64,000 bases of DNA from Echinicola jeungdonensis (GTDB lineage Bacteria; Bacteroidota; Bacteroidia; Cytophagales; Cyclobacteriaceae): positions 766,001-830,000 of the forward strand of contig NZ_JAUFQT010000001.1 of the NCBI RefSeq assembly GCF_030409905.1, read 5' to 3'. The notes beneath the pieces are model-generated. The model saw only the letters and a list, made by a program, of their open reading frames with translations, was not told the origin of the DNA and did no database searches. Position 1 is the stretch's first letter; every line of letters begins with the position of its first letter. Of this stretch, positions 10,100-19,147 are shown one piece after another. The position numbers and the translations under genes are program-made.

Positions 10100-13000
10100 T
10101 TAGTCAAGTGTGATTTCAAGTGCCAAACCTCTTAATTCATGAACCAATACATTGAATGATTCAGGAATATTTGGTTTAGGCAGGTTTTCACCTTTGACAA
10201 TGGCCTCGTACGCTTTGGCCCTGCCTATCACATCATCTGACTTCACAGTAAGTATTTCTTGAAGCACGTGGGAAGCACCGAATGCTTCCAATGCCCAAAC
10301 CTCCATCTCTCCAAATCGCTGACCACCAAACTGGGCTTTACCACCCAATGGTTGTTGCGTAATCAAAGAGTATGGACCAATGGATCTGGCGTGCATTTTG
10401 TCATCAACCAAGTGACCCAGTTTCAACATATAGGCAATACCTACGGTTACCGGTTGGTCAAACTTCTTACCAGTAAGGCCATCAAACAAGTGGGTCCTTC
10501 CGAAGGATGGCAATCCCGCTTCATCCAATTCAGCGGCCACTTCCTCAGTACTAGCTCCATCGAAAATCGGGGTAGCATACTTCTTACCAAGTTTATGTCC
10601 TGCCCAAGCTAATACAGTTTCAAAGATCTGTCCAATGTTCATCCTGGATGGTACACCCAGTGGGTTCAATACTATATCCATTGGGGTTCCGTCTTCCAAG
10701 AACGGCATGTCCTCATCACGAACAATTTTGGCTACAATACCTTTGTTTCCGTGACGGCCGGCCATTTTATCACCCACTTTCAGTTTACGCTTCTTAGCAA
10801 CATAAACCTTGGCAAGTTGAACTATACCTGCAGGGAGTTCATCACCCACCTCCATGGTGAATTTATCTCTCTTAAATCTACCTGAAATTTCATTTCTGGT
10901 ATTAGTATAGTTTTTTACCAACTGTTGGATCAAACTGTTGGTATGTTCATCATCAGTCCAATCATCCAGAATGATATCTGAAATCAAATTGGCTTCCTCA
11001 GGAACATTATAGTTGCTTTCATCCCTGTATGGATTTTTGGCAGGAAATAGGTTGTTTTCAATATTTTGAGCATTGAACTTCACACCTTTGCTGATAATCT
11101 CATCACCAAATTTGTGTTTCACACCTTGAGAAGTTTTTCCTTCAAGTAGAGAAAGCAACTTTCTGATCATCTTGGCTCTTACACCAAGCAATTCTTTGGT
11201 GTAGCTTTGCTTCAGCTTTTCAACTTCGGCTTTAGCCTTCGTTCTTAATTCCTTATCCTTTTTAGGTCTGGAGAACAGTTTGGTTTCGATTACCACACCA
11301 TTTAATGAAGGAGAGGCTTTCATGGATGCATCCTTAACATCACCGGCTTTATCTCCAAAGATCGCTCTCAAAAGCTTTTCTTCAGGGGTCGGATCAGTTT
11401 CTCCTTTTGGCGTGATTTTACCAATAATGATATCTCCTTCTTTCAATTCAGCACCTATACGGATAATACCATTCTCATCCAGGTTTTTAACTGCTTCTTC
11501 GGAGACATTTGGGATTTCTGAAGTAAGCTCTTCTTCACCTCGTTTAGTATCCCTTACCTCCAGCTGGAATTCCTCGATATGGATAGAAGTAAAGATATCT
11601 TCTCTTACAACTCTTTCAGAAATTACGATCGCATCCTCAAAGTTATACCCTTGCCAAGGCATATAAGCAACTTTAAGGTTCTTACCCAAGGCAAGTTCAC
11701 CTTGATTGGTTGAATAACCTTCCACCAATACCTGGCCTTTGGTCACTCTTTGACCTTTTAGAACAAGTGGCGTCAGGTTAATCGTAGTGTCCTGGTTAGT
11801 TCTTCTGAACTTAATCAGGTCATAAGTCTTATATTCATCATTGAAGTTAACCAATAACTCATCGTCTGTCAAATCGTATTTGATGACAATTTTCTTGGCG
11901 TCCACAAAGTCAATTACACCATCAGCCTCAGCAATTATCAGAGACCTTGAGTCCACTGCTGCTTTGGCTTCCAAACCTGTACCTACAATTGGAGATTCGG
12001 CTTTCAACAATGGAACAGCTTGACGCTGCATGTTGGATCCCATCAAGGCACGGTTGGCATCATCATGCTCCAAGAATGGAATCAATGAAGCTGCTACTGA
12101 TACAATTTGGTTAGGTGCAACGTCCATGTAGCTGATTTCGGTAGGATCCAATACAGGAAAGTCACCTTCATATCTAGCTTTCACACGATCGTTTACAAAT
12201 GCACCATCTCCTTTCAATGGGGCATTTGCCTGTGCAATGTTATTGTTGTCTTCTTCTTCAGCAGTAAGGAATACAATGTCGTCATGTTTCATTCCTACTT
12301 TGCCTTCTTTCACTTTTCTGTAAGGGGTTTCCAGGAATCCCATGGAATTTACCTTAGCGTGAACACAAAGTGAAGAAATCAATCCAATGTTCGGACCTTC
12401 CGGAGTCTCAATAGTACAAAGACGACCATAGTGAGTATAGTGAACGTCCCGAACTTCGAAACCAGCTCTTTCTCTGGAAAGACCACCAGGCCCCAAAGCA
12501 GACAACCTACGCTTATGGGTAAGTTCGGCCAATGGGTTGGTTTGGTCCATGAACTGGGATAGCTGGTTGGTTCCAAAGAAGGAATTGATTACAGAGGACA
12601 AAGTCCTTGCATTAATCAGGTCAACAGGTTTGAAATCCTCATTGTCCCTTACATTCATTCTTTCCCGGATGGTTCTGGCCATACGTGCAAGACCAACACC
12701 AAACTGGCTATATAATTGTTCCCCAACGGTTCTTACCCTCCTATTGCTCAAGTGGTCAATATCATCCACTACAGCTTTGGAGTTGATCAACCCGATCAGG
12801 TATTTAACAATGTTAATAATATCCTCAGTGGTAAGTACGATTTTATCCCTATCAATATCAAGACCTAGCTTTTTATTGATTCTGTATCGACCGACTTCAC
12901 CAAGATCATATCTTTTATCTGAAAAGAACAGGCCGTGAATTACCTCCCTGGCAGTGGCTTCGTCAGGGGCTTCAGTATTCCTAAGCTGACGGTAAATAAC

Positions 13001-13975
13001 CTCAACAGCTTCTTTTTCTGAGTTAGAATTATCTTTTTGTAGGGTATTGTAAATGATAGAATAATCGGAGATATTCACATCTTCTCTATGGAGAATAATG
13101 CTCTTGGCACCTGAATCCATGATCAAGTCAATATCCTCCTCAGAAAGGATGGAGTCTCTTTCCAGTAATACCTCATTACGGTCAATGGAAACCACCTCTC
13201 CAGTATCCTCATCCACAAAATCTTCCACCCAAGTTCTCAAAACACGGGCAGCTAATTTTCTACCTACTACCTTTTTAAGTTTATCCTTTTTGGATTCAAC
13301 CTCTTCAGAAAGTCCAAACAGGTCCAATATTTCTTTATCAGACCCATACCCTATTGCCCTGAGCAGAGTTGTAACAGGGAATTTCTTTTTCCTGTCAATG
13401 TAAGCATACATGACATTATTAATATCGGTAGCAAACTCTATCCAAGAACCCTTGAAAGGAATAATTCTGGCAGAGTACAATTTGGTACCATTGGTATGCT
13501 TACTTTGGGCAAAAAACACACCCGGAGACCTGTGCAGCTGGGAAACAATAACCCTTTCAGCTCCATTGATCACAAAGGAACCTTTTTCGGTCATATAAGG
13601 TAGATTTCCCAAAAACACTTCCTGCTCAATCGTCTCGAAATCCTCATTGTCCTCATCCGAGCATAGCAAGCGAAGTTTAGCTTTCAGGGGTACAGAATAA
13701 GTTAGTCCCCTGTCAATACATTCGCCAACACTGTATTTTGGAGGATCCACTGCATAGTCAATAAATTCAAGGGTGAAATTTTCCCTGGAGTCACTGATAG
13801 GGAAATTTTCTGAAAACACCTTGAAAAGCCCATCCTGTCTCCTCTTTTCAGCGGGGGTATCCAATTGGAAAAAGTCTTTGAAAGATTGCAATTGAATATC
13901 AAGGAAATCCGGATAGTCTTTGACTATCTTAATAGATGAGAAACTTTTCCTTTCGGTTTGATTCTGGATAGCCAA
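10100..13975 (-). CDS. rpoB: DNA-directed RNA polymerase subunit beta
   Basis: This is a full-length beta subunit of 1291 residues, opening [16 protein letters not shown]. The rifampicin-binding region ([20 protein letters not shown]) is complete, with no obvious resistance change. The catalytic-region motif [14 protein letters not shown] is also present. Beta forms the other jaw of the polymerase and part of the active site. It follows rplL after a 153-base spacer with two hairpins, the common place for adjusting the ratio of polymerase to ribosomal protein. Confidence 0.98.
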   Translation of the reverse strand: MAIQNQTERKSFSSIKIVKDYPDFLDIQLQSFKDFFQLDTPAEKRRQDGLFKVFSENFPISDSRENFTLEFIDYAVDPPKYSVGECIDRGLTYSVPLKAKLRLLCSDEDNEDFETIEQEVFLGNLPYMTEKGSFVINGAERVIVSQLHRSPGVFFAQSKHTNGTKLYSARIIPFKGSWIEFATDINNVMYAYIDRKKKFPVTTLLRAIGYGSDKEILDLFGLSEEVESKKDKLKKVVGRKLAARVLRTWVEDFVDEDTGEVVSIDRNEVLLERDSILSEEDIDLIMDSGAKSIILHREDVNISDYSIIYNTLQKDNSNSEKEAVEVIYRQLRNTEAPDEATAREVIHGLFFSDKRYDLGEVGRYRINKKLGLDIDRDKIVLTTEDIINIVKYLIGLINSKAVVDDIDHLSNRRVRTVGEQLYSQFGVGLARMARTIRERMNVRDNEDFKPVDLINARTLSSVINSFFGTNQLSQFMDQTNPLAELTHKRRLSALGPGGLSRERAGFEVRDVHYTHYGRLCTIETPEGPNIGLISSLCVHAKVNSMGFLETPYRKVKEGKVGMKHDDIVFLTAEEEDNNNIAQANAPLKGDGAFVNDRVKARYEGDFPVLDPTEISYMDVAPNQIVSVAASLIPFLEHDDANRALMGSNMQRQAVPLLKAESPIVGTGLEAKAAVDSRSLIIAEADGVIDFVDAKKIVIKYDLTDDELLVNFNDEYKTYDLIKFRRTNQDTTINLTPLVLKGQRVTKGQVLVEGYSTNQGELALGKNLKVAYMPWQGYNFEDAIVISERVVREDIFTSIHIEEFQLEVRDTKRGEEELTSEIPNVSEEAVKNLDENGIIRIGAELKEGDIIIGKITPKGETDPTPEEKLLRAIFGDKAGDVKDASMKASPSLNGVVIETKLFSRPKKDKELRTKAKAEVEKLKQSYTKELLGVRAKMIRKLLSLLEGKTSQGVKHKFGDEIISKGVKFNAQNIENNLFPAKNPYRDESNYNVPEEANLISDIILDDWTDDEHTNSLIQQLVKNYTNTRNEISGRFKRDKFTMEVGDELPAGIVQLAKVYVAKKRKLKVGDKMAGRHGNKGIVAKIVRDEDMPFLEDGTPMDIVLNPLGVPSRMNIGQIFETVLAWAGHKLGKKYATPIFDGASTEEVAAELDEAGLPSFGRTHLFDGLTGKKFDQPVTVGIAYMLKLGHLVDDKMHARSIGPYSLITQQPLGGKAQFGGQRFGEMEVWALEAFGASHVLQEILTVKSDDVIGRAKAYEAIVKGENLPKPNIPESFNVLVHELRGLALEITLD

Positions 13976-14066
13976 GGCAGTATAAATTTATAGTGATAAT
14001 TAATAACCAAATACGGCAATTGCCGATTAGAATAGTGCAATTTTATAGCTGCGCACAAACAGGAAA

Positions 14067-14090
14067 AGACCTGACTTAAAAGTCAGGTCT
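14067..14090 (-). terminator. Hairpin after rplL (partial terminator/attenuator)
   Basis: The arms AGACCTGACT and AGTCAGGTCT form a perfect 10-bp stem with a 4-nt loop, followed on the minus strand by TTTTCCTGTTT. It lies between rplL and rpoB. Since no good promoter is visible before rpoB, it probably lets a fraction of transcripts through, as known for rplL-rpoB spacers in other bacteria. Confidence 0.65.
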
Positions 14091-14095
14091 AAGCA

Positions 14096-14123
14096 ATAAC
14101 CTATACCTAATAGATTAGGTTAT
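14096..14123 (-). other. Second, switchable hairpin after rplL
   Basis: The arms ATAACCTA and TAGGTTAT (8 bp) can pair around a loop that itself holds a competing hairpin, ACCTAA / TTAGGT. It lies directly after the rplL stop codon and just upstream of the hairpin at 14067-14090. No T-run follows. It may be an RNA-processing site; its function is unknown. Confidence 0.4.
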
Positions 14124-14128
14124 CCAAA

Positions 14129-14506
14129 TTATTTAAGTTCTACTTCAGCACCAGCTTCCTCAAGTTGCTTCTTAAGTGCTTCAGCTTCGTCTTTTGCGAT
14201 TCCTTCTTTGATAGCCTTAGGAGCTCCGTCAACTACTTCTTTAGCATCCTTAAGACCAAGACCAGTCAATTCTTTAACAAGCTTAACTACGGCCAATTTT
14301 TGTCCGCCAGCAGCTTTCAAGATCACATCAAAAGAAGTTTTTTCTTCTTCTGCGGCACCTTCGCCGCCACCACCAGCTACCATCACTGGAGCAGCTGCAG
14401 CAGCAGGTTCAATACCATACTCGTCCTTCAATATTTCGGCTAATTCACTAACCTCTTTAACAGTCAAGTTAACTAACTGCTCAGCGAATGCTTTAAGATC
14501 TGCCAT
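14129..14506 (-). CDS. rplL: 50S ribosomal protein L7/L12
   Basis: The 125-residue acidic protein has the L7/L12 layout. The N-terminal dimerisation helix is residues 1-33. An Ala/Gly-rich hinge ([17 protein letters not shown]) follows, then the C-terminal factor-binding domain with [28 protein letters not shown]. It forms the multi-copy stalk that recruits EF-Tu and EF-G. It lies 55 bases after rplJ, its binding partner. Confidence 0.98.
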   Translation of the reverse strand: MADLKAFAEQLVNLTVKEVSELAEILKDEYGIEPAAAAAPVMVAGGGGEGAAEEEKTSFDVILKAAGGQKLAVVKLVKELTGLGLKDAKEVVDGAPKAIKEGIAKDEAEALKKQLEEAGAEVELK

Positions 14507-14561
14507 TGTATTATTTATTTAAATTGAATTATTTTTTTTAACTAAATTGATTAATTGATTA

Positions 14562-15104
14562 TTATCCTTCTCTTTCGGATAATGTTTTGACTAATCCTGC
14601 CAAAGTGTCTTGACCACCCTGAAGAGCGGAAATAACATTTTTGGCTGGAGATTGAAGTAAGCCGATAACCTCTCCAATAAGTTCTTCACGAGATTTAAGT
14701 TTCGCAAGAGTTTCTAAGTGCTCAGCACCTATATATAGATCACTTTGATCAATACAAGCCGCTTTTAAAGCTGGTCTTTGCTCCTTGAACCCTGATTTTT
14801 TCTTAAAGTCTTTAAGAACTTTTGCAGGAAGGTTAGCCGTTTCGGGAGCAAAAATAACTCCTGAAAAGCCCTTCAAAGTGGTTTCATAAAGTTCAGAAAA
14901 ATCAGCTTCTAAGTTATCCAAAGCCTTTTCGATGAAAGTATTTTTATAAACTCTATATTCAATCCCTTGCTCAAAACAAATTCTCCTGAAAGCATTTACC
15001 TGAGCTACAGTGAAACCTGATGCATCTGTAATATAGAAATGCGGAGTTTCTTTAAACTTCTCGGTAAGACTTTCGATTATTTCTTTTTTTTCCTCTCTAG
15101 TCAT
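14562..15104 (-). CDS. rplJ: 50S ribosomal protein L10
   Basis: The 180-residue product opens MTREEKKEIIESLTEKF and has the L10 domain (FYITDASGFTVAQVNAFRR). Its C-terminal helices bind the L7/L12 dimers. L10 is the stalk base, and in many bacteria the L10-L12 complex represses its own mRNA. The gene starts only 2 bases after rplA ends, so no separate leader is available between them here. Confidence 0.96.
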   Translation of the reverse strand: MTREEKKEIIESLTEKFKETPHFYITDASGFTVAQVNAFRRICFEQGIEYRVYKNTFIEKALDNLEADFSELYETTLKGFSGVIFAPETANLPAKVLKDFKKKSGFKEQRPALKAACIDQSDLYIGAEHLETLAKLKSREELIGEVIGLLQSPAKNVISALQGGQDTLAGLVKTLSEREG

Positions 15105-15106
15105 AA

Positions 15107-15805
15107 TTATATACCTTGAATACTCCCCTTATCGATTGCAATACCAGGAGACATTGTGCTAGACAAATGAATACTTTTGAAGTATGTCCCTTTGGAAGAT
15201 GATGGTTTTAACTTAGAAATGGTCTGAATTAGTTCCTTTACATTGTCTTCAATTTTAGAAGGGTCAAAGGAAACTTTACCTACACTAGCGTGTACGATAC
15301 CAAATTTATCTACTTTAAAATCAATCTTACCGGTTTTCACTTCTTTTACCGCTTTCCCTACTTCTAGGGTAACGGTGCCGGATTTTGGATTAGGCATCAA
15401 ACCTCTAGGGCCTAATACTCTACCTAATCTACCAACCTTTGCCATTACATTAGGCATGGTGATGATGACATCAACATCTGTCCATCCACCTTCTATCTTA
15501 GCAATATAGTCATCTAAGCCAACATAATCCGCTCCAGCTTCCTTGGCTTCTTCTTCTTTATCAGGAGTACACAGTACCAATACTTTTACTTCTTTACCTG
15601 TGCCATGCGGCAAGGCAACGACACCTCTTACCATTTGATCTGCTTTACGAGGGTCTACACCCAATCGAACATCCAGATCAACGGAAGCATCAAACTTAGA
15701 AGTTGTGATTTCCTTAACAATAGAAGAAGCATCAGCTAGGGAGTACTGCTGGCTTGGGTCGTACTTAGAAAGAGCTTCTTTTTGCTTTTTTGTTAACTTA
15801 GCCAT
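15107..15805 (-). CDS. rplA: 50S ribosomal protein L1
   Basis: From the ATG at 15805 ([16 protein letters not shown]) the product is 232 residues, the usual L1 length. The open frame continues 72 bases upstream into rplK, but that extension has no L1 similarity. The signature [22 protein letters not shown] is present. L1 forms the mobile L1 stalk that guides E-site tRNA. The gene starts 10 bases after rplK. Confidence 0.96.
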   Translation of the reverse strand: MAKLTKKQKEALSKYDPSQQYSLADASSIVKEITTSKFDASVDLDVRLGVDPRKADQMVRGVVALPHGTGKEVKVLVLCTPDKEEEAKEAGADYVGLDDYIAKIEGGWTDVDVIITMPNVMAKVGRLGRVLGPRGLMPNPKSGTVTLEVGKAVKEVKTGKIDFKVDKFGIVHASVGKVSFDPSKIEDNVKELIQTISKLKPSSSKGTYFKSIHLSSTMSPGIAIDKGSIQGI

Positions 15806-15815
15806 TATATTTTTT

Positions 15816-16259
15816 TTATTCCTCCCAAGGAGCTTTTCCTGAAACTGTGATTCCCATACTTCTTGCAGTACCTGCAACCATTTTCATTGCTGATTCTACT
15901 TTAAAAGCATTTAAGTCAGGCATTTTCACCTCAGCAATTTCTTTCACTTGATCCCAGGTTACTGAGCCAACTTTCTTTCTGTTAGGTTCTGGAGAACCTC
16001 CCTTTAATTTTGCCGCCTCTACCAACAAATTAGCTGCAGGAGGAGTTTTTACTACAAAATCAAATGACTTGTCCGAATAAATCGTTACAAGAACAGGCAG
16101 AACCTGACCCATTTTGTCCTGAGTCCTAGCATTATATTGCTTACAGAACTCCATGATGTTCAAACCCTTGGCACCAAGGGCCGGACCAACTGGAGGAGAT
16201 GGATTCGCCTGGCCACCTTTAACCTGTAATTTCAGATAACCAGTAATTTCCTTCGCCAT
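15816..16259 (-). CDS. rplK: 50S ribosomal protein L11
   Basis: The 147-residue product opens [20 protein letters not shown] and contains [19 protein letters not shown], the L11 N-terminal motif next to the GTPase-associated centre. L11 is the target region of thiopeptides and is needed for RelA-type stringent signalling. It follows nusG by 3 bases and precedes rplA by 10. Confidence 0.98.
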   Translation of the reverse strand: MAKEITGYLKLQVKGGQANPSPPVGPALGAKGLNIMEFCKQYNARTQDKMGQVLPVLVTIYSDKSFDFVVKTPPAANLLVEAAKLKGGSPEPNRKKVGSVTWDQVKEIAEVKMPDLNAFKVESAMKMVAGTARSMGITVSGKAPWEE

Positions 16260-16262
16260 TTC

Positions 16263-16820
16263 CTAGTCTTGTTTTTCTACTTGCATAAAGTTTAATTCGA
16301 CAGGTGTATTTCGACCAAAGATCTTAACCATAACATTAAGTTTCTTCTTGTCTTCAAACACCTCTTCTATTGTTCCCGAGAAACCACTGAAGGGACCGTC
16401 CATTACTTTAACGCTCTCTCCGACTATAAATGGCGTATCCAATTTCTCAGCAAACTCATCAATCCCTTCAACTCGTCCTAATATACGGTTGACTTCAGAT
16501 TGTCGTAATGGTTCAGGGGTTTTGGAAGCTCCCCCTGAGCTTGCACCTAAGAAACCGATTACACCCGGGATACTTGTAATTACGTGATTGGCTTCGCCAT
16601 GGGACAAATCCGCATTGACCAAAACATAACCAGGGAAAAAGTTTCTTTCCCTAACACGCTTTTTGCCATTGCGCATTTCATATACTTTTTCAGAGGGGAT
16701 TAAAACCTCGGGAATATATTCCTCTAGTTTTTGCCGTGCAATCTCATTATCAAGATAAGACTTGGCCTTTTTTTCTTGCCCAGCAACCACTCTGAGTACA
16801 TACCACTTGTGCTCTGCCAT
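16263..16820 (-). CDS. nusG: Transcription termination/antitermination factor NusG
   Basis: The 185-residue product has the two NusG domains. The NGN domain ([20 protein letters not shown] through [11 protein letters not shown]) binds the RNA polymerase clamp. The C-terminal KOW domain (about residues 130-183, [19 protein letters not shown]) contacts S10/NusE or Rho. It lies between secE (18 bases upstream) and rplK (3 bases downstream), the standard bacterial order. Confidence 0.97.
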   Translation of the reverse strand: MAEHKWYVLRVVAGQEKKAKSYLDNEIARQKLEEYIPEVLIPSEKVYEMRNGKKRVRERNFFPGYVLVNADLSHGEANHVITSIPGVIGFLGASSGGASKTPEPLRQSEVNRILGRVEGIDEFAEKLDTPFIVGESVKVMDGPFSGFSGTIEEVFEDKKKLNVMVKIFGRNTPVELNFMQVEKQD

Positions 16821-16838
16821 CAGTAATCTTAGATTCTA

Positions 16839-17027
16839 TTAAAACAAATCATAAAACCATGACATGACATTCTCAAAGCTCAAATCAATCACGCCAATCA
16901 CTATGGCAAAGATCAATGAGGCCACAAGAACCAGTACTGCACTGCTTTGCAGTGAAGAATATTTAGGCCATGTCACCTTATTCTTCATTTCGTCAATTGA
17001 CTCGACAACGAAATTCTTTACATTCAT
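16839..17027 (-). CDS. secE: Preprotein translocase subunit SecE
   Basis: This short protein of 62 residues opens with the amphipathic stretch MNVKNFVVESIDEMKNKVTW and has a single membrane segment (about residues 29-49, SAVLVLVASLIFAIVIGVI). Single-span SecE is normal outside enterobacteria. It clamps the SecYEG channel. It sits between tRNA-Trp and nusG, as in most bacteria. Confidence 0.95.
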   Translation of the reverse strand: MNVKNFVVESIDEMKNKVTWPKYSSLQSSAVLVLVASLIFAIVIGVIDLSFENVMSWFYDLF

Positions 17028-17046
17028 GGTTTTGATTTTTCTTTTG

Positions 17047-17117
17047 CACGGGCAGAGAGATTCGAACTCCCATCAACGGTTTTGGAGACCGCTATTCTGC
17101 CATTGAACTATGCCCGT
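17047..17117 (-). tRNA. tRNA-Trp (CCA)
   Basis: The 71-nt gene folds as a full cloverleaf: acceptor ACGGGCA/TGCCCGT, anticodon stem GCGGT/ACCGT with loop CTCCAAA (anticodon CCA), T-arm GGGAG-TTCGAAT-CTCTC and discriminator G. CCA is not encoded at the 3' end. It lies 19 bases before secE and is probably cotranscribed with it. Confidence 0.95.
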
Positions 17118-17141
17118 GTATTTATACCTTCAAAAGGAACG

Positions 17142-17173
17142 CAAAAATACCTATTTTTCTATAAAGAAACAAA
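17142..17173 (-). promoter_or_regulatory. Promoter for tRNA-Trp-secE-nusG-rplKAJL
   Basis: The minus strand has TTTG, 20 bases, then TATTTTTG, one base longer than the ideal Bacteroidota spacing. The TTTG element falls on the distal side of the tuf terminator, so termination and initiation signals overlap. Transcription would start near 17135, about 18 bases before the tRNA. Confidence 0.6.
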
Positions 17174-17202
17174 TGCGATTCTGAAAATTTCAGAATCGCA
17201 TT
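17165..17202 (-). terminator. Intrinsic terminator after tuf
   Basis: The arms AATGCGATTCTGA and TCAGAATCGCATT form a perfect stem of at least 13 bp, followed on the minus strand by TGTTTCTTT. It begins about 25 bases after the tuf stop codon and separates the tRNA-tuf transcript from the secE operon. Confidence 0.88.
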
Positions 17203-17226
17203 CGAATTTTATATTTCTTGATTAGA

Positions 17227-18414
17227 TTAATCAAGAATTTCAGTTACCTGACCTGCCCCTACAGTTCTACCACCTTCTCTGATGGCGAAACGAAGGCCTT
17301 TTTCAAGGGCTACAGGGTTGATCAAGGAAACTTCCATAGTTACGTTATCACCTGGCATTACCATTTCAACGTTTTCAGGGAGTTTGATTTCTCCAGTTAC
17401 GTCAGTTGTTCTCAAGTAGAACTGAGGACGATATCTGTTGAAGAAAGGAGTGTGACGTCCACCTTCTTCTTTAGACAGGATATAAACCTCAGCTTTGAAA
17501 AGAGCGTGAGGAGTTACAGAACCTGGCTTACAGATAATCATACCTCTTTTGATTTGAGTCTTTTCAATACCTCTCAACAAAAGACCTACGTTATCTCCAG
17601 CTTCACCTCTGTCCAAGATTTTACGGAACATTTCCACACCGGTAACAGTTGATTTCAGGTTTTCAGCACCCATACCGATGATATCTACAGGATCACCAGA
17701 GTTGATAACACCTCTTTCAACCCTACCAGTAGCTACAGTACCACGACCAGTAATAGAGAATACGTCCTCAACAGGCATCAAGAAATCTTTGTCAACAAGA
17801 CGCTCAGGAAGTGGGATGTAGTTATCTACAGCTTCCATCAATTCCATCACTTTTTCTTCCCACTTCTCTTCGCCGTTAAGGGCGCCAAGAGCAGAACCGG
17901 AAATTACAGGAATATTATCTCCGTCAAAGTCATAGAAAGAAAGCAATTCTCTTACTTCCATTTCTACCAGCTCAAGTAGTTCAGGATCATCTACCAAATC
18001 CACTTTGTTCAAGAAAACTACCAATGCAGGCACACCTACCTGACGAGCAAGAAGGATGTGTTCTCTTGTTTGAGGCATTGGACCGTCAGTGGCAGCAACT
18101 ACTAGAATAGCACCGTCCATCTGAGCAGCACCAGTTACCATGTTTTTCACGTAATCCGCGTGACCAGGACAGTCAACGTGAGCATAGTGTCTGCTATCTG
18201 TTTGATATTCTACGTGAGAAGTGTTGATAGTGATACCTCTTTCTTTCTCTTCTGGGGCGTTATCGATAGAAGAGAAATCTCTTAATTCAGCAAAACCCTT
18301 TCTGGCCAGTACAGTTGTAATAGCAGCAGTCAAGGTAGTCTTACCGTGATCGACGTGACCAATAGTACCGATATTTACGTGCGGTTTGGAACGGTCAAAG
18401 GTTGCTTTTGCCAT
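17227..18414 (-). CDS. tuf: Translation elongation factor Tu
   Basis: This full-length EF-Tu of 395 residues opens [20 protein letters not shown]. The GTPase motifs are [10 protein letters not shown] (about 19-28), DCPGHADY (about 81-88) and NKVD (about 136-139). Domains II and III follow intact. EF-Tu delivers aminoacyl-tRNA to the ribosome. It is downstream of three tRNA genes in a tRNA-Tyr/Gly/Thr-tuf arrangement common in bacteria and is followed by a strong terminator. Confidence 0.98.
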   Translation of the reverse strand: MAKATFDRSKPHVNIGTIGHVDHGKTTLTAAITTVLARKGFAELRDFSSIDNAPEEKERGITINTSHVEYQTDSRHYAHVDCPGHADYVKNMVTGAAQMDGAILVVAATDGPMPQTREHILLARQVGVPALVVFLNKVDLVDDPELLELVEMEVRELLSFYDFDGDNIPVISGSALGALNGEEKWEEKVMELMEAVDNYIPLPERLVDKDFLMPVEDVFSITGRGTVATGRVERGVINSGDPVDIIGMGAENLKSTVTGVEMFRKILDRGEAGDNVGLLLRGIEKTQIKRGMIICKPGSVTPHALFKAEVYILSKEEGGRHTPFFNRYRPQFYLRTTDVTGEIKLPENVEMVMPGDNVTMEVSLINPVALEKGLRFAIREGGRTVGAGQVTEILD

Positions 18415-18474
18415 GCGTGAAAATCCTCTGTTTAGTTAATGATATGAATTAGTTAAATTATGCTAATGTCTCTG

Positions 18475-18546
18475 AGCCAACGACGGGATTTGAACCCGTG
18501 ACCTCTTCCTTACCAAGGAAGCACTCTACCCCTGAGCTACGTCGGC
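18475..18546 (-). tRNA. tRNA-Thr (GGT)
   Basis: The 72-nt cloverleaf has acceptor GCCGACG/CGTTGGC, anticodon stem CTTCC/GGAAG with loop TTGGTAA (anticodon GGT), and T-arm ACGGG-TTCAAAT-CCCGT. The discriminator is T. It lies between tRNA-Gly and tuf, 60 bases before the tuf ATG. Confidence 0.95.
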
Positions 18547-18580
18547 TGATAACATTTTCACTATGCCTTAAATAGCATAG

Positions 18581-18653
18581 AGCGGGAGACGAGGCTCGAA
18601 CCCGCGACCTGCAGCTTGGAAGGCTGCCGCTCTACCAACTGAGCTACTCCCGC
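18581..18653 (-). tRNA. tRNA-Gly (TCC)
   Basis: The 73-nt cloverleaf has acceptor GCGGGAG/CTCCCGC, anticodon stem GCAGC/GCTGC with loop CTTCCAA (anticodon TCC), T-arm GCGGG-TTCGAGC-CTCGT and discriminator T. It is 34 bases upstream of tRNA-Thr in the same cluster. Confidence 0.95.
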
Positions 18654-18889
18654 TTATACTCTATTACTATATATTTGCTACGCTAAAAGGAACGTTTTAG
18701 CTTAAACCAAAACATTCTCAAAGTAGATACTCTTATTGATTTTAATTCAAATTTGAGCAATCTTACATACTAAAATCTTACCGAAGTATGTCTAATGACA
18801 TCCCCTCCTTTGAAAACCACCCTCTGAGAAAAGATGATCTTGAGGATTTCATTTCACAAATTTAGTGAAATCTGTGAAATATTAAAGCG
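18654..18889 (-). other. Spacer between tRNA-Tyr and tRNA-Gly with several dyads
   Basis: This 236-base spacer holds no gene. It contains a 10-bp palindrome TCAAATTTGA (18747-18756) and the arms ACATACT/AGTATGT (18765-18771 and 18785-18791). A set of GTGAAAT half-sites lies at 18851-18857, 18865-18871 and 18874-18880. A minus-strand TAAATTTG, a possible -7 element, lies at 18857-18864, inside the last dyad. It may be an internal promoter for tRNA-Gly-tRNA-Thr-tuf. Confidence 0.4.
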
Positions 18890-18972
18890 TGGGGGAAACA
18901 GGATTCGAACCTGTGAAGACATAAGTCAACGGATTTACAGTCCGTCCCAGTTGGCCGCTTTGGTATTCCCCC
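18890..18972 (-). tRNA. tRNA-Tyr (GTA)
   Basis: This 83-nt class II tRNA has acceptor GGGGGAA/TTCCCCC, anticodon stem ACGGA/TCCGT with loop CTGTAAA (anticodon GTA), a long variable arm, and T-arm CAGG-TTCGAAT-CCTG. The discriminator is A. It is the first gene of the tRNA-tuf cluster. Confidence 0.95.
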
Positions 18973-19000
18973 AGTTTACTTCAGTTTTTCAAGATTTCTT

Positions 19001-19024
19001 AAAAGAACCTTTTGTTCTTTTTTT
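19001..19024 (-). other. Hairpin between M1 peptidase and tRNA-Tyr
   Basis: The arms AAAGAAC and GTTCTTT pair around a 5-nt loop, with a short T-run on both strands. It lies downstream of the M1 peptidase stop and also inside the predicted leader of the tRNA-Tyr transcript. It may be a weak terminator for the peptidase or a processing hairpin; both readings are inferred. Confidence 0.4.
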
Positions 19025-19052
19025 CGTTGTTTTTGTTTGTCTTAACGGATGG

Positions 19053-19083
19053 CAAAATTATACCCTTTTCTGAAACATTCAAA
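19053..19083 (-). promoter_or_regulatory. Promoter of the tRNA-Tyr/Gly/Thr-tuf cluster
   Basis: The minus strand has TTTG, exactly 19 bases, then TAATTTTG, a full match to the Bacteroidota consensus. The predicted start near 19046 is about 74 bases before tRNA-Tyr. It is the third perfect match to this spacing in the window, and all three precede ribosomal or tRNA genes. Confidence 0.75.
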
Positions 19084-19147
19084 ATCCTGAACAAAAATTT
19101 CTAAACTTTTTTACACCTTTTTTAGTAAGGTTTTCGTACTCAGAGGA

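Noticed and set aside
18834..19073. A 79-codon frame covering tRNA-Tyr
   Set aside because: It is the antisense of a tRNA gene and its flanks, so it is a chance frame.
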